From Enterobacteriaceae bacterium 89 (GTDB lineage: Bacteria > Pseudomonadota > Gammaproteobacteria > Enterobacterales > Enterobacteriaceae), in assembly GCA_014156375.1 (NCBI GenBank), contig RQJH01000003.1, positions 372,001 to 436,000 on the forward strand: DNA of 64,000 bases. Direction: 5' to 3'. Below, piece after piece: positions 45,493 to 54,435 of this stretch; the stretch's first letter is position 1; each line of letters opens with the position of its first letter. The notes under the pieces are model-generated. The model ran no database searches. It had not been told where the DNA came from and saw only the letters and a program-made list of their open reading frames with translations. The translations under genes were made by a program, and so were the position numbers.

Positions 45493-45501
45493 CCATACAA
45501 G
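45493..45501. promoter_or_regulatory. shared CCATACAAG motif upstream of rspA
   Basis: CTACCATACAAGTATATTG lies about 53 bases upstream of rspA and contains the same CCATACAAG word found before ydfI, extended by ATACAAGTAT. Candidate RspR operator. Confidence 0.4.
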
Positions 45502-45553
45502 TATATTGATCGTAAAAGCGGCAGGAGATCACAAAACAAGCAAGGGAAATGAA

Positions 45554-45570
45554 GCCCGGCTATACCGGGC
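45554..45570. terminator. GC-rich hairpin near ynfA end
   Basis: GCCCGG-CTATA-CCGGGC hairpin lies 49 bases past the ynfA stop. On that strand no strong T-run follows, so it is a weak terminator or REP remnant. Confidence 0.4.
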
Positions 45571-45618
45571 AGCGTTAATTTAACGAGGGAGTTTTTGAGA
45601 AGAGAAACAAGCAGAAGA

Positions 45619-45945
45619 TCAGGCGCGGCCCCAGCCGGCAACGATGATTAACATCCCACACAGCGCGATGATCGCTCCGGCCCAGTCGTAGTGACTCAGC
45701 CGCACGCCATCAACAAAACGCAGCCACAGCAAAGCAGTGCAGACATACACTCCGCCATAGGCCGCATAAACCCGCCCGCTGGCCGCCGGATGCAGCGTCA
45801 ACAGCCAGACGAACAACATGAGTGAAAGCCCCGCCGGCACCAACAACCAGGCGCTTGCCCCTCTTTTTAGCCACAGCCAGGGAAGATAGCAGCCAATGAT
45901 TTCGCACAGCGCGGTAGCAAAGAACAACAGACTGGTTTTTATCAT
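45619..45945 (-). CDS. ynfA: UPF0060 membrane protein YnfA
   Basis: The 108-residue inner membrane protein has four helices and resembles an SMR-type efflux pump. It matches E. coli YnfA in length and order, after rspA. It opens [20 protein letters not shown]. Efflux activity has been reported for homologues, but the substrate range is uncertain. Confidence 0.94.
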   Translation of the reverse strand: MIKTSLLFFATALCEIIGCYLPWLWLKRGASAWLLVPAGLSLMLFVWLLTLHPAASGRVYAAYGGVYVCTALLWLRFVDGVRLSHYDWAGAIIALCGMLIIVAGWGRA

Positions 45946-46053
45946 GAATGATTATTTACAACTGATAGCAGCAAAGAGCTTAAGGATAAATTAATCTTAC
46001 TAAAGGGAGAATCGCTTTCTTTTTCATTCCCACGGCCATTGAGGTGCAGGATT

Positions 46054-46269
46054 ATGAGTATCGACAGAATGGCAAAGGTAGTTCTGCGTCGCCAGGGCAT
46101 CGGCGTGAAGGACAAAGTCATTCGTTTTCGCGGCAACACCATCGTTTTTCGTCTTAACGAGGATGGCTACGATATTTACATCAACGGGGCGAAGATCAAC
46201 TTCGTCAAAACCAAAGATGTGAACGAAGCGGTCCGTATCTATAAAACCACGCTCAGCAGCGCCTGCTGA
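46054..46269 (+). CDS. unrecognised 71-residue protein
   Basis: The small protein is basic and soluble and starts [20 protein letters not shown]. It has alternating beta-like segments ([20 protein letters not shown]) and an N-terminal Arg/Lys cluster. A GAGGTGCAGG element precedes the ATG at 46054. It is divergent from ynfA and followed by ynfB. It looks like a real conserved small protein by its codon use and context, but I cannot name it. Confidence 0.6.
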   Translation: MSIDRMAKVVLRRQGIGVKDKVIRFRGNTIVFRLNEDGYDIYINGAKINFVKTKDVNEAVRIYKTTLSSAC

Positions 46270-46381
46270 GCGCCCTTCCGTTTGCTTTCTGCTGTCTCCG
46301 TCAGATGGGTATTCCCTGCTCAGGAGTTGGTGTAAACTGCGCCTGAGGGTTTACCGTTTTTTCACCCGAAAGGAAACAGCA

Positions 46382-46726
46382 ATGAAAGTGACTTTTAGCA
46401 AACGCCTGTGTCTGACGGCGCTGCTGGCGTTCAGTGCCGTGGTCTACACCGCCAGCGCAACGGCAGATAGCACCAGCAAGCTGATTATCGAATCCGGTGA
46501 CAGCGCACAGAGCAAACAAAATGCTGCGATGGACAAGGAACAGTGGAACGACACCCGTTCACTGCGTCATAAAGTGAATACCCGCGCTGAAAAAGAGTGG
46601 GATAAGCATGACGTGGCTTTTGACACCCGAGACAAATGCGAGCAGAGCGCCAATCTGAACGCCTACTGGGAGCCAAACACCCTGCGCTGCCTTGATCGCA
46701 CGACGGGCCGCAGCATCGCGCCATAA
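46382..46726 (+). CDS. ynfB: UPF0482 protein YnfB
   Basis: The 114-residue exported protein has a signal peptide (about residues 1-28, ending SATA) and a hydrophilic mature part rich in Asp/Lys, with two cysteines that could form a disulfide. It matches E. coli YnfB (UPF0482), and precedes speG as in E. coli. Function unknown. Confidence 0.93.
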   Translation: MKVTFSKRLCLTALLAFSAVVYTASATADSTSKLIIESGDSAQSKQNAAMDKEQWNDTRSLRHKVNTRAEKEWDKHDVAFDTRDKCEQSANLNAYWEPNTLRCLDRTTGRSIAP

Positions 46727-46786
46727 TCTCCAGGGGGCCAGATGCGCCCCCTTTCTGTTTTAACATCCATCGCAAAAGGACATCTC

Positions 46787-47344
46787 ATGGCTGATGCTTA
46801 TACCGTTAAGCTGCGCCCACTGGAGCGCGAGGATCTGCGCTTTGTTCACCAGCTTGATAACAACGCCAGCGTTATGCGCTACTGGTTTGAAGAGCCGTAT
46901 GAGGCCTTCGTTGAGCTTTCCGATCTCTACGACAAGCACATTCACGATCAGAGCGAACGCCGCTTTGTCATTCAGTGCGACGGCGAAAAAGCCGGGCTGG
47001 TGGAATTAGTCGAGATCAACCACGTCCATCGCCGCGCTGAATTCCAGATTATTATTTCACCGGAATATCAGGGGAAAGGTCTGGCCTCCAAAGCGGCTCT
47101 GCTGGCCATGGATTACGGATTTACCGTTCTCAATCTCTACAAGCTGTATCTGATTGTCGATAAAGAGAACGAGAAAGCGATTCATATCTATCGCAAGCTC
47201 GGTTTCCAGGTGGAAGGTGAACTCATCCATGAGTTTTTCATCAACGGTGAATATCGTAATACCATCCGTATGTGCCTGTTCCAGCATCAGTATCTGCCGC
47301 ACAAAGCGCACGGTCATATGCTGCTGAAGCCTACGGCTCAGTAG
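46787..47344 (+). CDS. speG: spermidine N1-acetyltransferase SpeG
   Basis: SpeG acetylates spermidine (and spermine), lowering polyamine toxicity. The 185-residue GNAT protein starts [20 protein letters not shown], has the spermidine-binding loop segments [19 protein letters not shown], and acetyl-CoA motif [21 protein letters not shown]. It overlaps the convergent ynfC by seven bases at the 3' end. The start at 46787 follows an AAAGGA element. Confidence 0.95.
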   Translation: MADAYTVKLRPLEREDLRFVHQLDNNASVMRYWFEEPYEAFVELSDLYDKHIHDQSERRFVIQCDGEKAGLVELVEINHVHRRAEFQIIISPEYQGKGLASKAALLAMDYGFTVLNLYKLYLIVDKENEKAIHIYRKLGFQVEGELIHEFFINGEYRNTIRMCLFQHQYLPHKAHGHMLLKPTAQ

Positions 47345-48048
47345 TAATCGATGCTGTTTTTGACGGTGTAATGCTTTGTCACCGGAGGCGTTGCACTGTC
47401 ATCCACAATCTCTAACGCACAGCTGACCGGGTTATCGTGGCGGTCGTAGTCGCAGGTTTGCGCCACATTACCAATCGTTTTGTCGTTCAGGGTGCTGATA
47501 GCCGTGTAATCCAGCTTTTTCCGCGCATCTTTCGATGGCGTCGCAACAATTTTCAGCGTCTCATCGCCGCCCGTCGACGTTTTGCCAACCGGATAACCTT
47601 CCTTGTCATAGTGATAGTCCACCGTCAGCGCTTTACCGTGGGCTGCGACCACAAAACCATTGTCGTCAGTGTCCCACGTCAGCCCGATTGAAGGCATGCC
47701 TGCCAGCTGACATTTGCCCTGCAGCAGGATCCGTTTTTCCTGAGTCGTACCATCAAGGTAGTAGTTTGCATCCAGTACCAGAGTGGCTCCGGAATTGGTC
47801 TCAAGGTCGTGAAGTTCGATAATGTCAAAGCACCCTTCTTCCGACAATTTCGCACTGACGCGTTTGGTCACTTCACCCTTGTCATTCATCAACGTCTGGC
47901 TGAAGTCCTTGACCGGGCCACGCAGCGGATCGAAATCAAATTCATTGGAAAAACTAGCCATTTCCGGAGTGAATGCCACCGGAACAGAAGCCTGGTCGCA
48001 GGCCGCCAGCAGGCCGATACAGGGCAGAATCAACAGCAGTTTTTTCAC
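47338..48048 (-). CDS. ynfC: UPF0257 lipoprotein YnfC
   Basis: The 236-residue lipoprotein has the lipobox LLAAC (Cys17), so the mature protein should be anchored at Cys17. The next residues DQ after the Cys may favour inner membrane retention. It matches E. coli YnfC in place and length. Translation begins at a GTG with an AAGGATGAG element. Function unknown. Confidence 0.9.
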   Translation of the reverse strand: MKKLLLILPCIGLLAACDQASVPVAFTPEMASFSNEFDFDPLRGPVKDFSQTLMNDKGEVTKRVSAKLSEEGCFDIIELHDLETNSGATLVLDANYYLDGTTQEKRILLQGKCQLAGMPSIGLTWDTDDNGFVVAAHGKALTVDYHYDKEGYPVGKTSTGGDETLKIVATPSKDARKKLDYTAISTLNDKTIGNVAQTCDYDRHDNPVSCALEIVDDSATPPVTKHYTVKNSIDYY

Positions 48049-48288
48049 AGCTCATCCTTGCGGGGAGATTTTTCCCAATCATAGTAGGAAATACAGCGCT
48101 TTACACTACGGAAACGACGTCATTGGGGAAAAAAACATAAGGATATGGAATTCTCGTTTTCCGCCTTTTCGGAATTTATTTAGGCCAAATGCCTGCCGTT
48201 TTATCACTTAACAGGAGTAGGATTGCATGGCTCAATAACCATTTTTTAATGATGGTTATAAGACAACTATCAAGAGAAGGATTTAGAT

Positions 48289-48363
48289 GTGGCTATACCA
48301 GTTTATCTATGGTTTCTCGATGATGTGGGCAATCGGATAAAAGACTCTGTGGTGGAAGACTAG
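48289..48363 (+). pseudogene. N-terminal remnant of Hcp (type VI secretion tube protein)
   Basis: A GTG-initiated frame reads VAIPVYLWFLDDVGNRIKDS, close to the usual Hcp opening MAIPVYLWLKDDGG, and stops after 24 codons. An AAGGA element sits seven bases before the GTG. The remaining 85% of Hcp is gone. An alternative frame from the ATG two bases earlier gives a 17-codon peptide and no similarity. The remnant is directly followed by an orphan exported protein gene. Confidence 0.65.
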
Positions 48364-48365
48364 TT

Positions 48366-48815
48366 ATGTACATACGAAAAATACTAATATTTACTTTTTC
48401 TACCTTTTCTTTCTTAGTTCATGCTGAAGATTATGGGTGTGCCGCTGCTGGAGCATCAATGGAATCGGCATTGTTTAGTAAACTCTCGACAGATTTAGGA
48501 ATCGATACGTCCTCTGTAAATGAAATGACGACAACAGTTGAGGTGCTAGACATTTCTCCAATTTCAAGAGTATATGCAGAGTATTTAGCCAGGGCTGATT
48601 TTAATAAAGACCCTGACAAAGATAAAACAGAGCACAGATACAATAAAATCTATTTTTCAAGCTATTATGAAAATGAAGTAAAATCCATCACTGCCAAATA
48701 CACGTATTTCAACAAGCAAAACAAGAAAGATGTTTTCATCGCAACAAGCCTTATGAATAAGCATGAATGCTCAATACGATTCAATGGTTACATCATTTTA
48801 AGTAGAGAGTTTTAG
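48366..48815 (+). CDS. AT-rich orphan exported protein, possible T6SS immunity-type
   Basis: The 149-residue protein has a signal peptide (residues 1-20, ending VHA). The mature part has two cysteines, near residue 25 and near 137 (KHECSIRFNGYIILSREF), that may form a disulfide. Base composition is clearly more AT-rich than its neighbours, a sign of transfer. Its start is three bases after the stop of an Hcp remnant; Hcp-linked small exported proteins are often effectors or immunity proteins, so an immunity role is inferred. From memory it may belong to small proteins sometimes annotated Shiga toxin A subunit; this needs checking. Confidence 0.65.
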   Translation: MYIRKILIFTFSTFSFLVHAEDYGCAAAGASMESALFSKLSTDLGIDTSSVNEMTTTVEVLDISPISRVYAEYLARADFNKDPDKDKTEHRYNKIYFSSYYENEVKSITAKYTYFNKQNKKDVFIATSLMNKHECSIRFNGYIILSREF

Positions 48816-48954
48816 ACTATGAAATCGAAATCACCTGAAAGCACTTAGCTGTAAACCACCGTTCTCAGAAATTTCAGAAAGTTAATATCAAAGACACCAG
48901 CTGACACTCCACCTGCTATGCTGTTATCTCACCACAGCGATAAGGAGATACAGC

Positions 48955-49212
48955 ATGAAAAAGTTACACTGGCTGGCAGCATTATTGGTCGCAGGGGCAA
49001 TGCCCGCCTTCGCCGCAGCACCTGAGTCCTGCGAGCGCGTGAAGGACGACATTCAGCAGAAAATCATCAAAAACGGCGTACCGGAGTCCGGCTTCAGTCT
49101 GGATATCGTGCCAAACGATCAGGCAGACCGCCCGGATGCACAGGTCGTCGGACACTGTGCTAACGACACCTTTAAGATCCTCTACGTCCGCAGCGGCAGC
49201 GATCAGCAGTAA
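48955..49212 (+). CDS. ynfD: DUF1161 exported protein YnfD
   Basis: The 85-residue periplasmic protein has a signal peptide (residues 1-20, ending AFA) and the DUF1161 core (PESCERVKDDIQQKIIKNGV, with a second Cys in VVGHCANDTFKILYV). It matches E. coli YnfD in place, upstream of ynfE. The two cysteines may pair. Function unknown. Confidence 0.92.
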   Translation: MKKLHWLAALLVAGAMPAFAAAPESCERVKDDIQQKIIKNGVPESGFSLDIVPNDQADRPDAQVVGHCANDTFKILYVRSGSDQQ

Positions 49213-49345
49213 ACGTGAATTTCAAATGGAAGTTATTATTCCTGTTTTGACCAGGGATAATATCTTCCTACCTCTAAGTAAGTAACATGCCTCCGTCATT
49301 AAACAGGCTGACTCAGCCGAAGAATAAAACATGATGGAGTGTGCG

Positions 49346-51781
49346 ATGTCTGACCATGAACACCCCGGCGGGATCACCCGCCGCACCCTGATTAAATCCT
49401 CTGCCATTGGCTCTCTGGCGCTGGCTGCCAGCAGCATTTCATTGCCTTTTACCCTCAAAAGCGCCGCGGCAGCGGTGCAACAAGCTACTCAGCCAGACGA
49501 TAAAGTCGTCTGGGGCGCGTGCTCCGTTAACTGCGGCAGCCGCTGCGCGCTGCGCCTGCACGTGCGCGATGACGAAGTGTACTGGGTCGAAACGGACAAC
49601 ACCGGCGAAGATATCTACGGCAATCACCAGGTTCGCGCCTGTCTGCGCGGCCGCTCTATTCGCCGTCGTATGAATCACCCGGAGCGCCTTAACTATCCGA
49701 TGAAGCGCGTCGGCAAGCGCGGCGAAGGCAAATTTGAGCGCATCAGCTGGCCAGAAGCACTGGATATGCTGACCGAAAGCCTGAAAAAAACGGTGCAGGA
49801 ATACGGCAACGAAGCGGTTTACATCAACTACACCTCCGGGATTGTCGGCGGCAACATTACCCGCTCCTCCCCTTATGCTTCGCTGGTTGCCCGCCTGATG
49901 AACTGTTACGGCGGCTCGTTGCAGCAGTACGGAACCTACAGCACCGCGCAAATCGCTTGTGCGATGCCTTACACCTACGGCTCAAACGACGGCAACAGCA
50001 CCTCAGATATCGAAAACACGAAACTGGTGGTGATGTTCGGCAACAATCCGGCGGAAACCCGTATGAGCGGTGGTGGGATCACCTATTTCCTCGAAGAAGC
50101 CCGCGCGCGCTCCAATGCCAGAATGATTGTTATCGATCCGCGTTACACGGATACCGCCGCTGGCCGTGAAGATGAATGGATCCCAATTCGTCCGGGTACC
50201 GATGCAGCGCTGGTTGCCGGTATTGCATGGGTGTTAATCGACGAAAACCTGGTAGATCAGCCGTTCCTCGACAAATATTGCGTCGGCTACGATGAGAAAA
50301 CCCTCCCGGAAGGTGCTCCGGCCAACGGGCACTACAAAGCCTATATTCTTGGTCAGGGAGACGACGCCACCGCCAAAACGCCGGAATGGGCTTCCCGCAT
50401 TACCGGGATCCCGGCAGACAGAATCGTCAAACTGGCCCGCGAAATTGGCAGCACCAAACCAGCTTATATTTGCCAGGGTTGGGGGCCGCAGCGTCAGGCG
50501 AACGGCGAGCTCACCTCCCGCGCCATCGCGATGCTGCCTATTCTGACCGGCAACGTCGGCATTAACGGCGGCAACAGCGGCGCGCGTGAATCAACGTACA
50601 CCATGACCATCGAACGCATGCCGATTCTGGACAATCCGGTGAAAACTGCGATTTCCTGCTTTACCTGGACCGATGCCATCGAGCGCGGTGCAGAAATGAC
50701 GGCCACCCGCGACGGCGTGCGCGGCAAGGATAAGCTCGACGTGCCGATTAAGTTCATCTGGAACTACGCCGGTAATACCATCATCAACCAGCATTCCGAC
50801 ATCAATAAGACCCACGACATCCTGCAGGATGAGTCGAAATGCGAAATGATTGTGGTGGTGGAAAACTTCATGACCAGCTCGGCGAAATATGCCGATCTGC
50901 TGCTGCCAGACCTGATGACCGTCGAGCAGGAAGACATCATCCCGAACGACTACGCCGGAAACATGGGCTACCTGATTTTCATCCAGCCCGCGACCTCGGC
51001 TAAGTTTGAACGCAAACCGATTTACTGGATCCTGAGCGAAGTAGCGAAGCGGCTTGGCGACGATGTGCATCAGAAATTTACCGAAGGCCGCACTCAGGCC
51101 GAATGGCTGCAGTTCTTGTACGCTAAAATGCTGGCGAAAGATCCGCAGCTGCCGTCCTATGACGAGCTCAAAGAGATGGGAATTTACAAGCGCAAAGATC
51201 CGAACGGACACTTTGTGGCTTATAAAGCTTTCCGGGATAACCCGGCTGCCAATCCACTGAAAACGCCGTCTGGTAAAATCGAGATCTATTCTGCCCAGCT
51301 CGCGAATATTGCCGCCAACTGGCAGATCGAAAAAGATGACACCATCAGCCCCCTGCCGGTCTACGCTTCCACGTTTGAAGGCTGGGACGATCCGCAGCGT
51401 AGCCAGTTCCCGCTACAGCTGTTTGGCTTCCACTACAAGGCGCGTACCCACTCCAGCTACGGCAATATCGACGTGCTGAAAGCGGCCTGTCGCCAGGAAG
51501 TGTGGCTCAATCCTCTGGATGCCAGCAAACGTGGGATCAACAACGGTGATATGGTTCGCGTGTTCAACAGCCGCGGCGAACTGCGCATTCCGGCGAAGGT
51601 CACACCGCGCATTATGCCGGGCGTCAGCGCAATGGGTCAGGGAGCCTGGCATGATGCCAGTATGAACGGCGACCGCATCGATCACGGTTCGTGCATTAAC
51701 ACTCTGACGACCCATCGGCCTTCACCGCTGGCAAAAGGTAACCCACAGCACACTAATCTGGTCGAAATCGAGAAGGTCTAG
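49346..51781 (+). CDS. ynfE: molybdopterin oxidoreductase YnfE (DMSO/selenate reductase family catalytic subunit)
   Basis: YnfE is the large catalytic subunit of a DmsA-type reductase; in E. coli YnfE/YnfF act in selenate reduction. The 811-residue protein has a Tat signal (TRRTLIKSSAIGSLALA), a 4Fe-4S motif (CSVNCGSRC plus the later VRACLRG cysteine), and the molybdenum ligand serine in QYGTYSTAQIACAMPYTYGS. Its details match YnfE rather than YnfF. The genes for the partner ynfF, the Fe-S subunit ynfG and the membrane anchor ynfH are missing; dmsD follows after 85 bases. It needs a partner subunit encoded elsewhere, or it is degenerating. Confidence 0.93.
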   Translation: MSDHEHPGGITRRTLIKSSAIGSLALAASSISLPFTLKSAAAAVQQATQPDDKVVWGACSVNCGSRCALRLHVRDDEVYWVETDNTGEDIYGNHQVRACLRGRSIRRRMNHPERLNYPMKRVGKRGEGKFERISWPEALDMLTESLKKTVQEYGNEAVYINYTSGIVGGNITRSSPYASLVARLMNCYGGSLQQYGTYSTAQIACAMPYTYGSNDGNSTSDIENTKLVVMFGNNPAETRMSGGGITYFLEEARARSNARMIVIDPRYTDTAAGREDEWIPIRPGTDAALVAGIAWVLIDENLVDQPFLDKYCVGYDEKTLPEGAPANGHYKAYILGQGDDATAKTPEWASRITGIPADRIVKLAREIGSTKPAYICQGWGPQRQANGELTSRAIAMLPILTGNVGINGGNSGARESTYTMTIERMPILDNPVKTAISCFTWTDAIERGAEMTATRDGVRGKDKLDVPIKFIWNYAGNTIINQHSDINKTHDILQDESKCEMIVVVENFMTSSAKYADLLLPDLMTVEQEDIIPNDYAGNMGYLIFIQPATSAKFERKPIYWILSEVAKRLGDDVHQKFTEGRTQAEWLQFLYAKMLAKDPQLPSYDELKEMGIYKRKDPNGHFVAYKAFRDNPAANPLKTPSGKIEIYSAQLANIAANWQIEKDDTISPLPVYASTFEGWDDPQRSQFPLQLFGFHYKARTHSSYGNIDVLKAACRQEVWLNPLDASKRGINNGDMVRVFNSRGELRIPAKVTPRIMPGVSAMGQGAWHDASMNGDRIDHGSCINTLTTHRPSPLAKGNPQHTNLVEIEKV

Positions 51782-51866
51782 TCACCTTAGCCCTCTCGTC
51801 GTGTATGTTTAATTCTGAGAGAACACCAGGCATGGCCCAAGCCATGCCGCAGTAAGGAAGAAGTTT

Positions 51867-52481
51867 ATGAATTCATCGCGTTCTGACGACGCTATCATCA
51901 TCAGCGCCCGTGTACTTGGGGCGTTGTATTATTTCGAACCGCAAAGTGAGCAGGCCGCACCGCTGATGCAGGCTTTTCAGGACGGCACCTGGGCGCAGCA
52001 GTGGCCTGAATCACTGACGTTCAGCCCTGAGCTGGTTACAGAATTTCAGCAAGCGGCCGATGAACCTCTGGCGGAAGCCTGGCAGCGGCTGTTTGTTGGC
52101 CCCTACGCTCTTCCTGCGCCGCCGTGGGGTTCCGTGTGGCTCGATAAAGAAAACGTGTTGTTTGGTGAGTCGACCCTGGCGCTGCGCCAGTGGATGCGTG
52201 AAAACAGCATTGCTTTTGATACTGAACAGAATGAGCCGGAAGACCACTTCGGCACGTTGCTGATGCTGAGCGCATGGCTGAAAGAAAACCAGCGTGAAGA
52301 CGAATGGCAACAGCTGCTGGCGTGGCATCTGCTGCCGTGGTCTGGGCGTTTCCTGCAGGTCTTCACAGAAGAAGCCGATCACCCTTTCTATCGCTCACTT
52401 GGTCAGCTGACTCAGCAGACCCTTGCCCAGTGGCAAAATGAGCTGCTGATCCCAGTTGCGGAAAAAAAACTCACCCGCTAA
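51867..52481 (+). CDS. dmsD: Tat proofreading chaperone DmsD
   Basis: DmsD binds the twin-arginine leader of DmsA/YnfE-type reductases and holds them until the cofactor is inserted. The 204-residue protein of the TorD/DmsD family has its signature segments (AWQRLFVGPYALPAPPWGSV and PEDHFGTLLMLSAWL). It lies directly after ynfE, its likely client. A GAAG-type ribosome binding site precedes the ATG. Confidence 0.95.
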   Translation: MNSSRSDDAIIISARVLGALYYFEPQSEQAAPLMQAFQDGTWAQQWPESLTFSPELVTEFQQAADEPLAEAWQRLFVGPYALPAPPWGSVWLDKENVLFGESTLALRQWMRENSIAFDTEQNEPEDHFGTLLMLSAWLKENQREDEWQQLLAWHLLPWSGRFLQVFTEEADHPFYRSLGQLTQQTLAQWQNELLIPVAEKKLTR

Positions 52482-52793
52482 TACGCTCATCACCCGCCGG
52501 ATGGCGGGTGACTTAACTGAAATTGAAGCAAATTCCCTCCCATCGATTGTGACAGTGTCACTTTAAGCTTTTCGTTTTAAGACTAATCTCACCTCCGTGC
52601 GCGCAGACAAGACGGCATAAGGCGTAACAAGCTGTTTACAACTCTGGCGCTGGCAAACCAATTCTGCCGATTCCTGGAATCCTTCCCATCTGCTTGCTAT
52701 AGGTCTGAAACCCGGCCGGAAAAGGGCTTTCGCCTTTCATAACTAAATGCAACATGGTTGCTATAACGCAGGCACACAGGGAGACACACTGCA
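52482..52793. other. promoter region of osmYXWV with palindrome
   Basis: A 312-base gap between dmsD and the osmoprotectant transporter. It holds a terminator hairpin at its left end and a perfect 13-base palindrome (GTGACAGTGTCAC) at 52549-52561. The rest should contain the osmU promoter; I cannot place it firmly. Confidence 0.4.
52490..52511. terminator. terminator after dmsD
   Basis: CACCCGCC-GGAT-GGCGGGTG forms an eight-base stem with a tetraloop just after the dmsD stop. Only a short T-poor tail follows. Confidence 0.6.
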
Positions 52794-53507
52794 ATGCACT
52801 CAACTTTACTCACCCGCACGCTGCTATTTATCGCAGCGATTATTGCGGTACTGGCACTCGTCACGTGGGGCATCGGCATTGACACTATCCGCGCTCGCCG
52901 CGTCGATCTGCTCTATCTCGGACAACAGCATCTGCTGCTGGTCTTTTCTTCGATGTTTTTCGCCCTGCTGGTGGGGATCCCAAGCGGTATTCTTCTCAGC
53001 CGCCCGGCTTCCCGTGGCGTGGCCGAATACGTAATGCAGATTTTTAATATCGGTAACACCCTGCCGCCTCTGGCCGTACTGGCGCTGGCGATGGTTATTG
53101 TCGGCATTGGTGATAAACCGGCGATTGTCGCGCTGTTTCTCGCCTCTCTGCTGCCGATTGTCCGTAATACCTATGCCGGATTGTGCTCGGTGCCCGCCTC
53201 GCTCATTGAAGCAGCAAAGGGTATCGGTATGACCAAATGGCAGCGCCTGTGGCAGGTTGAATTACCCAACGCCTGGCCGGTGATGCTGTCGGGTATTCGT
53301 ATCGCCACGGCGATTAACGTCGGGACCGCGCCGCTGGCGTTCCTGATTGGCGCCAGCAGCTACGGCGAGCTGATTTTCCCCGGCATTTATCTCAACGACT
53401 TCCCGACGCTGATTTTAGGCGCGGTCGCTACCGCACTTTTCGCCCTGATCCTCGATACGCTGCTGGCCGCTCTTGGACGCGTCCTCAGCCCGCACACAGC
53501 GGAATAA
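52794..53507 (+). CDS. osmY: osmoprotectant ABC transporter permease OsmY-type
   Basis: This 237-residue inner membrane permease of the proline/glycine betaine (ProW-like) family has five to six helices and the EAA loop ([24 protein letters not shown]). Gene order permease, binding protein, permease, ATPase matches the Salmonella OsmU system (STM1494-1491) at the same chromosomal place. OsmU imports glycine betaine and choline-O-sulfate during osmotic stress. This OsmY is unrelated to the E. coli periplasmic OsmY. Confidence 0.88.
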   Translation: MHSTLLTRTLLFIAAIIAVLALVTWGIGIDTIRARRVDLLYLGQQHLLLVFSSMFFALLVGIPSGILLSRPASRGVAEYVMQIFNIGNTLPPLAVLALAMVIVGIGDKPAIVALFLASLLPIVRNTYAGLCSVPASLIEAAKGIGMTKWQRLWQVELPNAWPVMLSGIRIATAINVGTAPLAFLIGASSYGELIFPGIYLNDFPTLILGAVATALFALILDTLLAALGRVLSPHTAE

Positions 53508-53526
53508 CAACAATAAGGAGCTTCAT

Positions 53527-54426
53527 GTGAGACGATCTCTCCGTCTGTTGGTCGCCGCAGCGCTGACGTTAGTCATCAGCCAGGCTCAGGCTGCCCCGCT
53601 GATCCTCGCGACCAAAAGTTTTACCGAGCAGCATATTTTATCGGCGATGACGGTTCAGTACCTGAAGAAGAAAGGCTTTCAGGTGCAGCCGCAAACCAAT
53701 ATTGCCACGGTGATTTCCCATAACGCGATGATCAACAAACAAATCGATATGACCTGGGAATACACCGGCACGGCGCTGATCATCTTCAATCACATCGACA
53801 AACGCATGTCGCCGGAAGAATCGTACGAGACGGTGAAGCGTTTGGAAGCAAAGCATGGGCTGGTCTGGCTTAAGCCAGCAGAAATGAACAACACCTACGC
53901 CTTTGCTATGCAGCGTAAACGCGCTGAAAAGGAAAATATCAATACGATGTCGGAGATGGTGGCGAAGATTGAACACATCCGTCAGACCGACCCGAAACAC
54001 AACTGGCTGCTGGGGCTGGATCTGGAATTTGCCGGGCGTAGCGACGGGATGAAGCCTCTTCAGCAGGCTTATGCCATGGAGCTTGACCGACCGCAAATCC
54101 GCCAGATGGATCCGGGTCTGGTTTATAACGCGGTCCGCGATGGCTTTGTCGACGCCGGGCTGATTTACACCACCGATGGTCGCGTGAAGGGCTTCGATCT
54201 GAAAGTGCTGAAAGACGATAAAGGTTTCTTCCCGAGCTACGCCGTCACGCCGGTGGTGCGTAAAGACACGCTGGAAGCTAATCCGGGTCTGGAGGAAGCG
54301 CTGAATACCCTTTCCGGCCTGCTGAATAACGATGTGATCACCGAACTGAACAAGCGCGTAGATATCGATCACCAGTCGCCACAGCAGGTTGCGCATGATT
54401 TTCTGCACAGCAAAGGTCTGGTTTAA
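53527..54426 (+). CDS. osmX: periplasmic substrate-binding protein OsmX-type
   Basis: The 299-residue OpuAC-type binding protein has a signal peptide (residues 1-22, ending AQA). Its mature part has the two-lobed family pattern ([20 protein letters not shown], then [14 protein letters not shown] and [20 protein letters not shown]). It captures glycine betaine or a similar compatible solute. The GTG at 53527 is the start because the adjacent ATG is followed by an immediate stop. An AAGGAG element precedes it. Confidence 0.88.
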   Translation: MRRSLRLLVAAALTLVISQAQAAPLILATKSFTEQHILSAMTVQYLKKKGFQVQPQTNIATVISHNAMINKQIDMTWEYTGTALIIFNHIDKRMSPEESYETVKRLEAKHGLVWLKPAEMNNTYAFAMQRKRAEKENINTMSEMVAKIEHIRQTDPKHNWLLGLDLEFAGRSDGMKPLQQAYAMELDRPQIRQMDPGLVYNAVRDGFVDAGLIYTTDGRVKGFDLKVLKDDKGFFPSYAVTPVVRKDTLEANPGLEEALNTLSGLLNNDVITELNKRVDIDHQSPQQVAHDFLHSKGLV

Positions 54427-54435
54427 GGAGAGCCC

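Noticed and set aside
49346-51781. Reading this gene as ynfF
   Set aside because: Diagnostic segments (VVWGACSVNCGSRCALRL, GIVGGNITRSSP, PYTYGSNDGNS) agree with YnfE and differ from YnfF.
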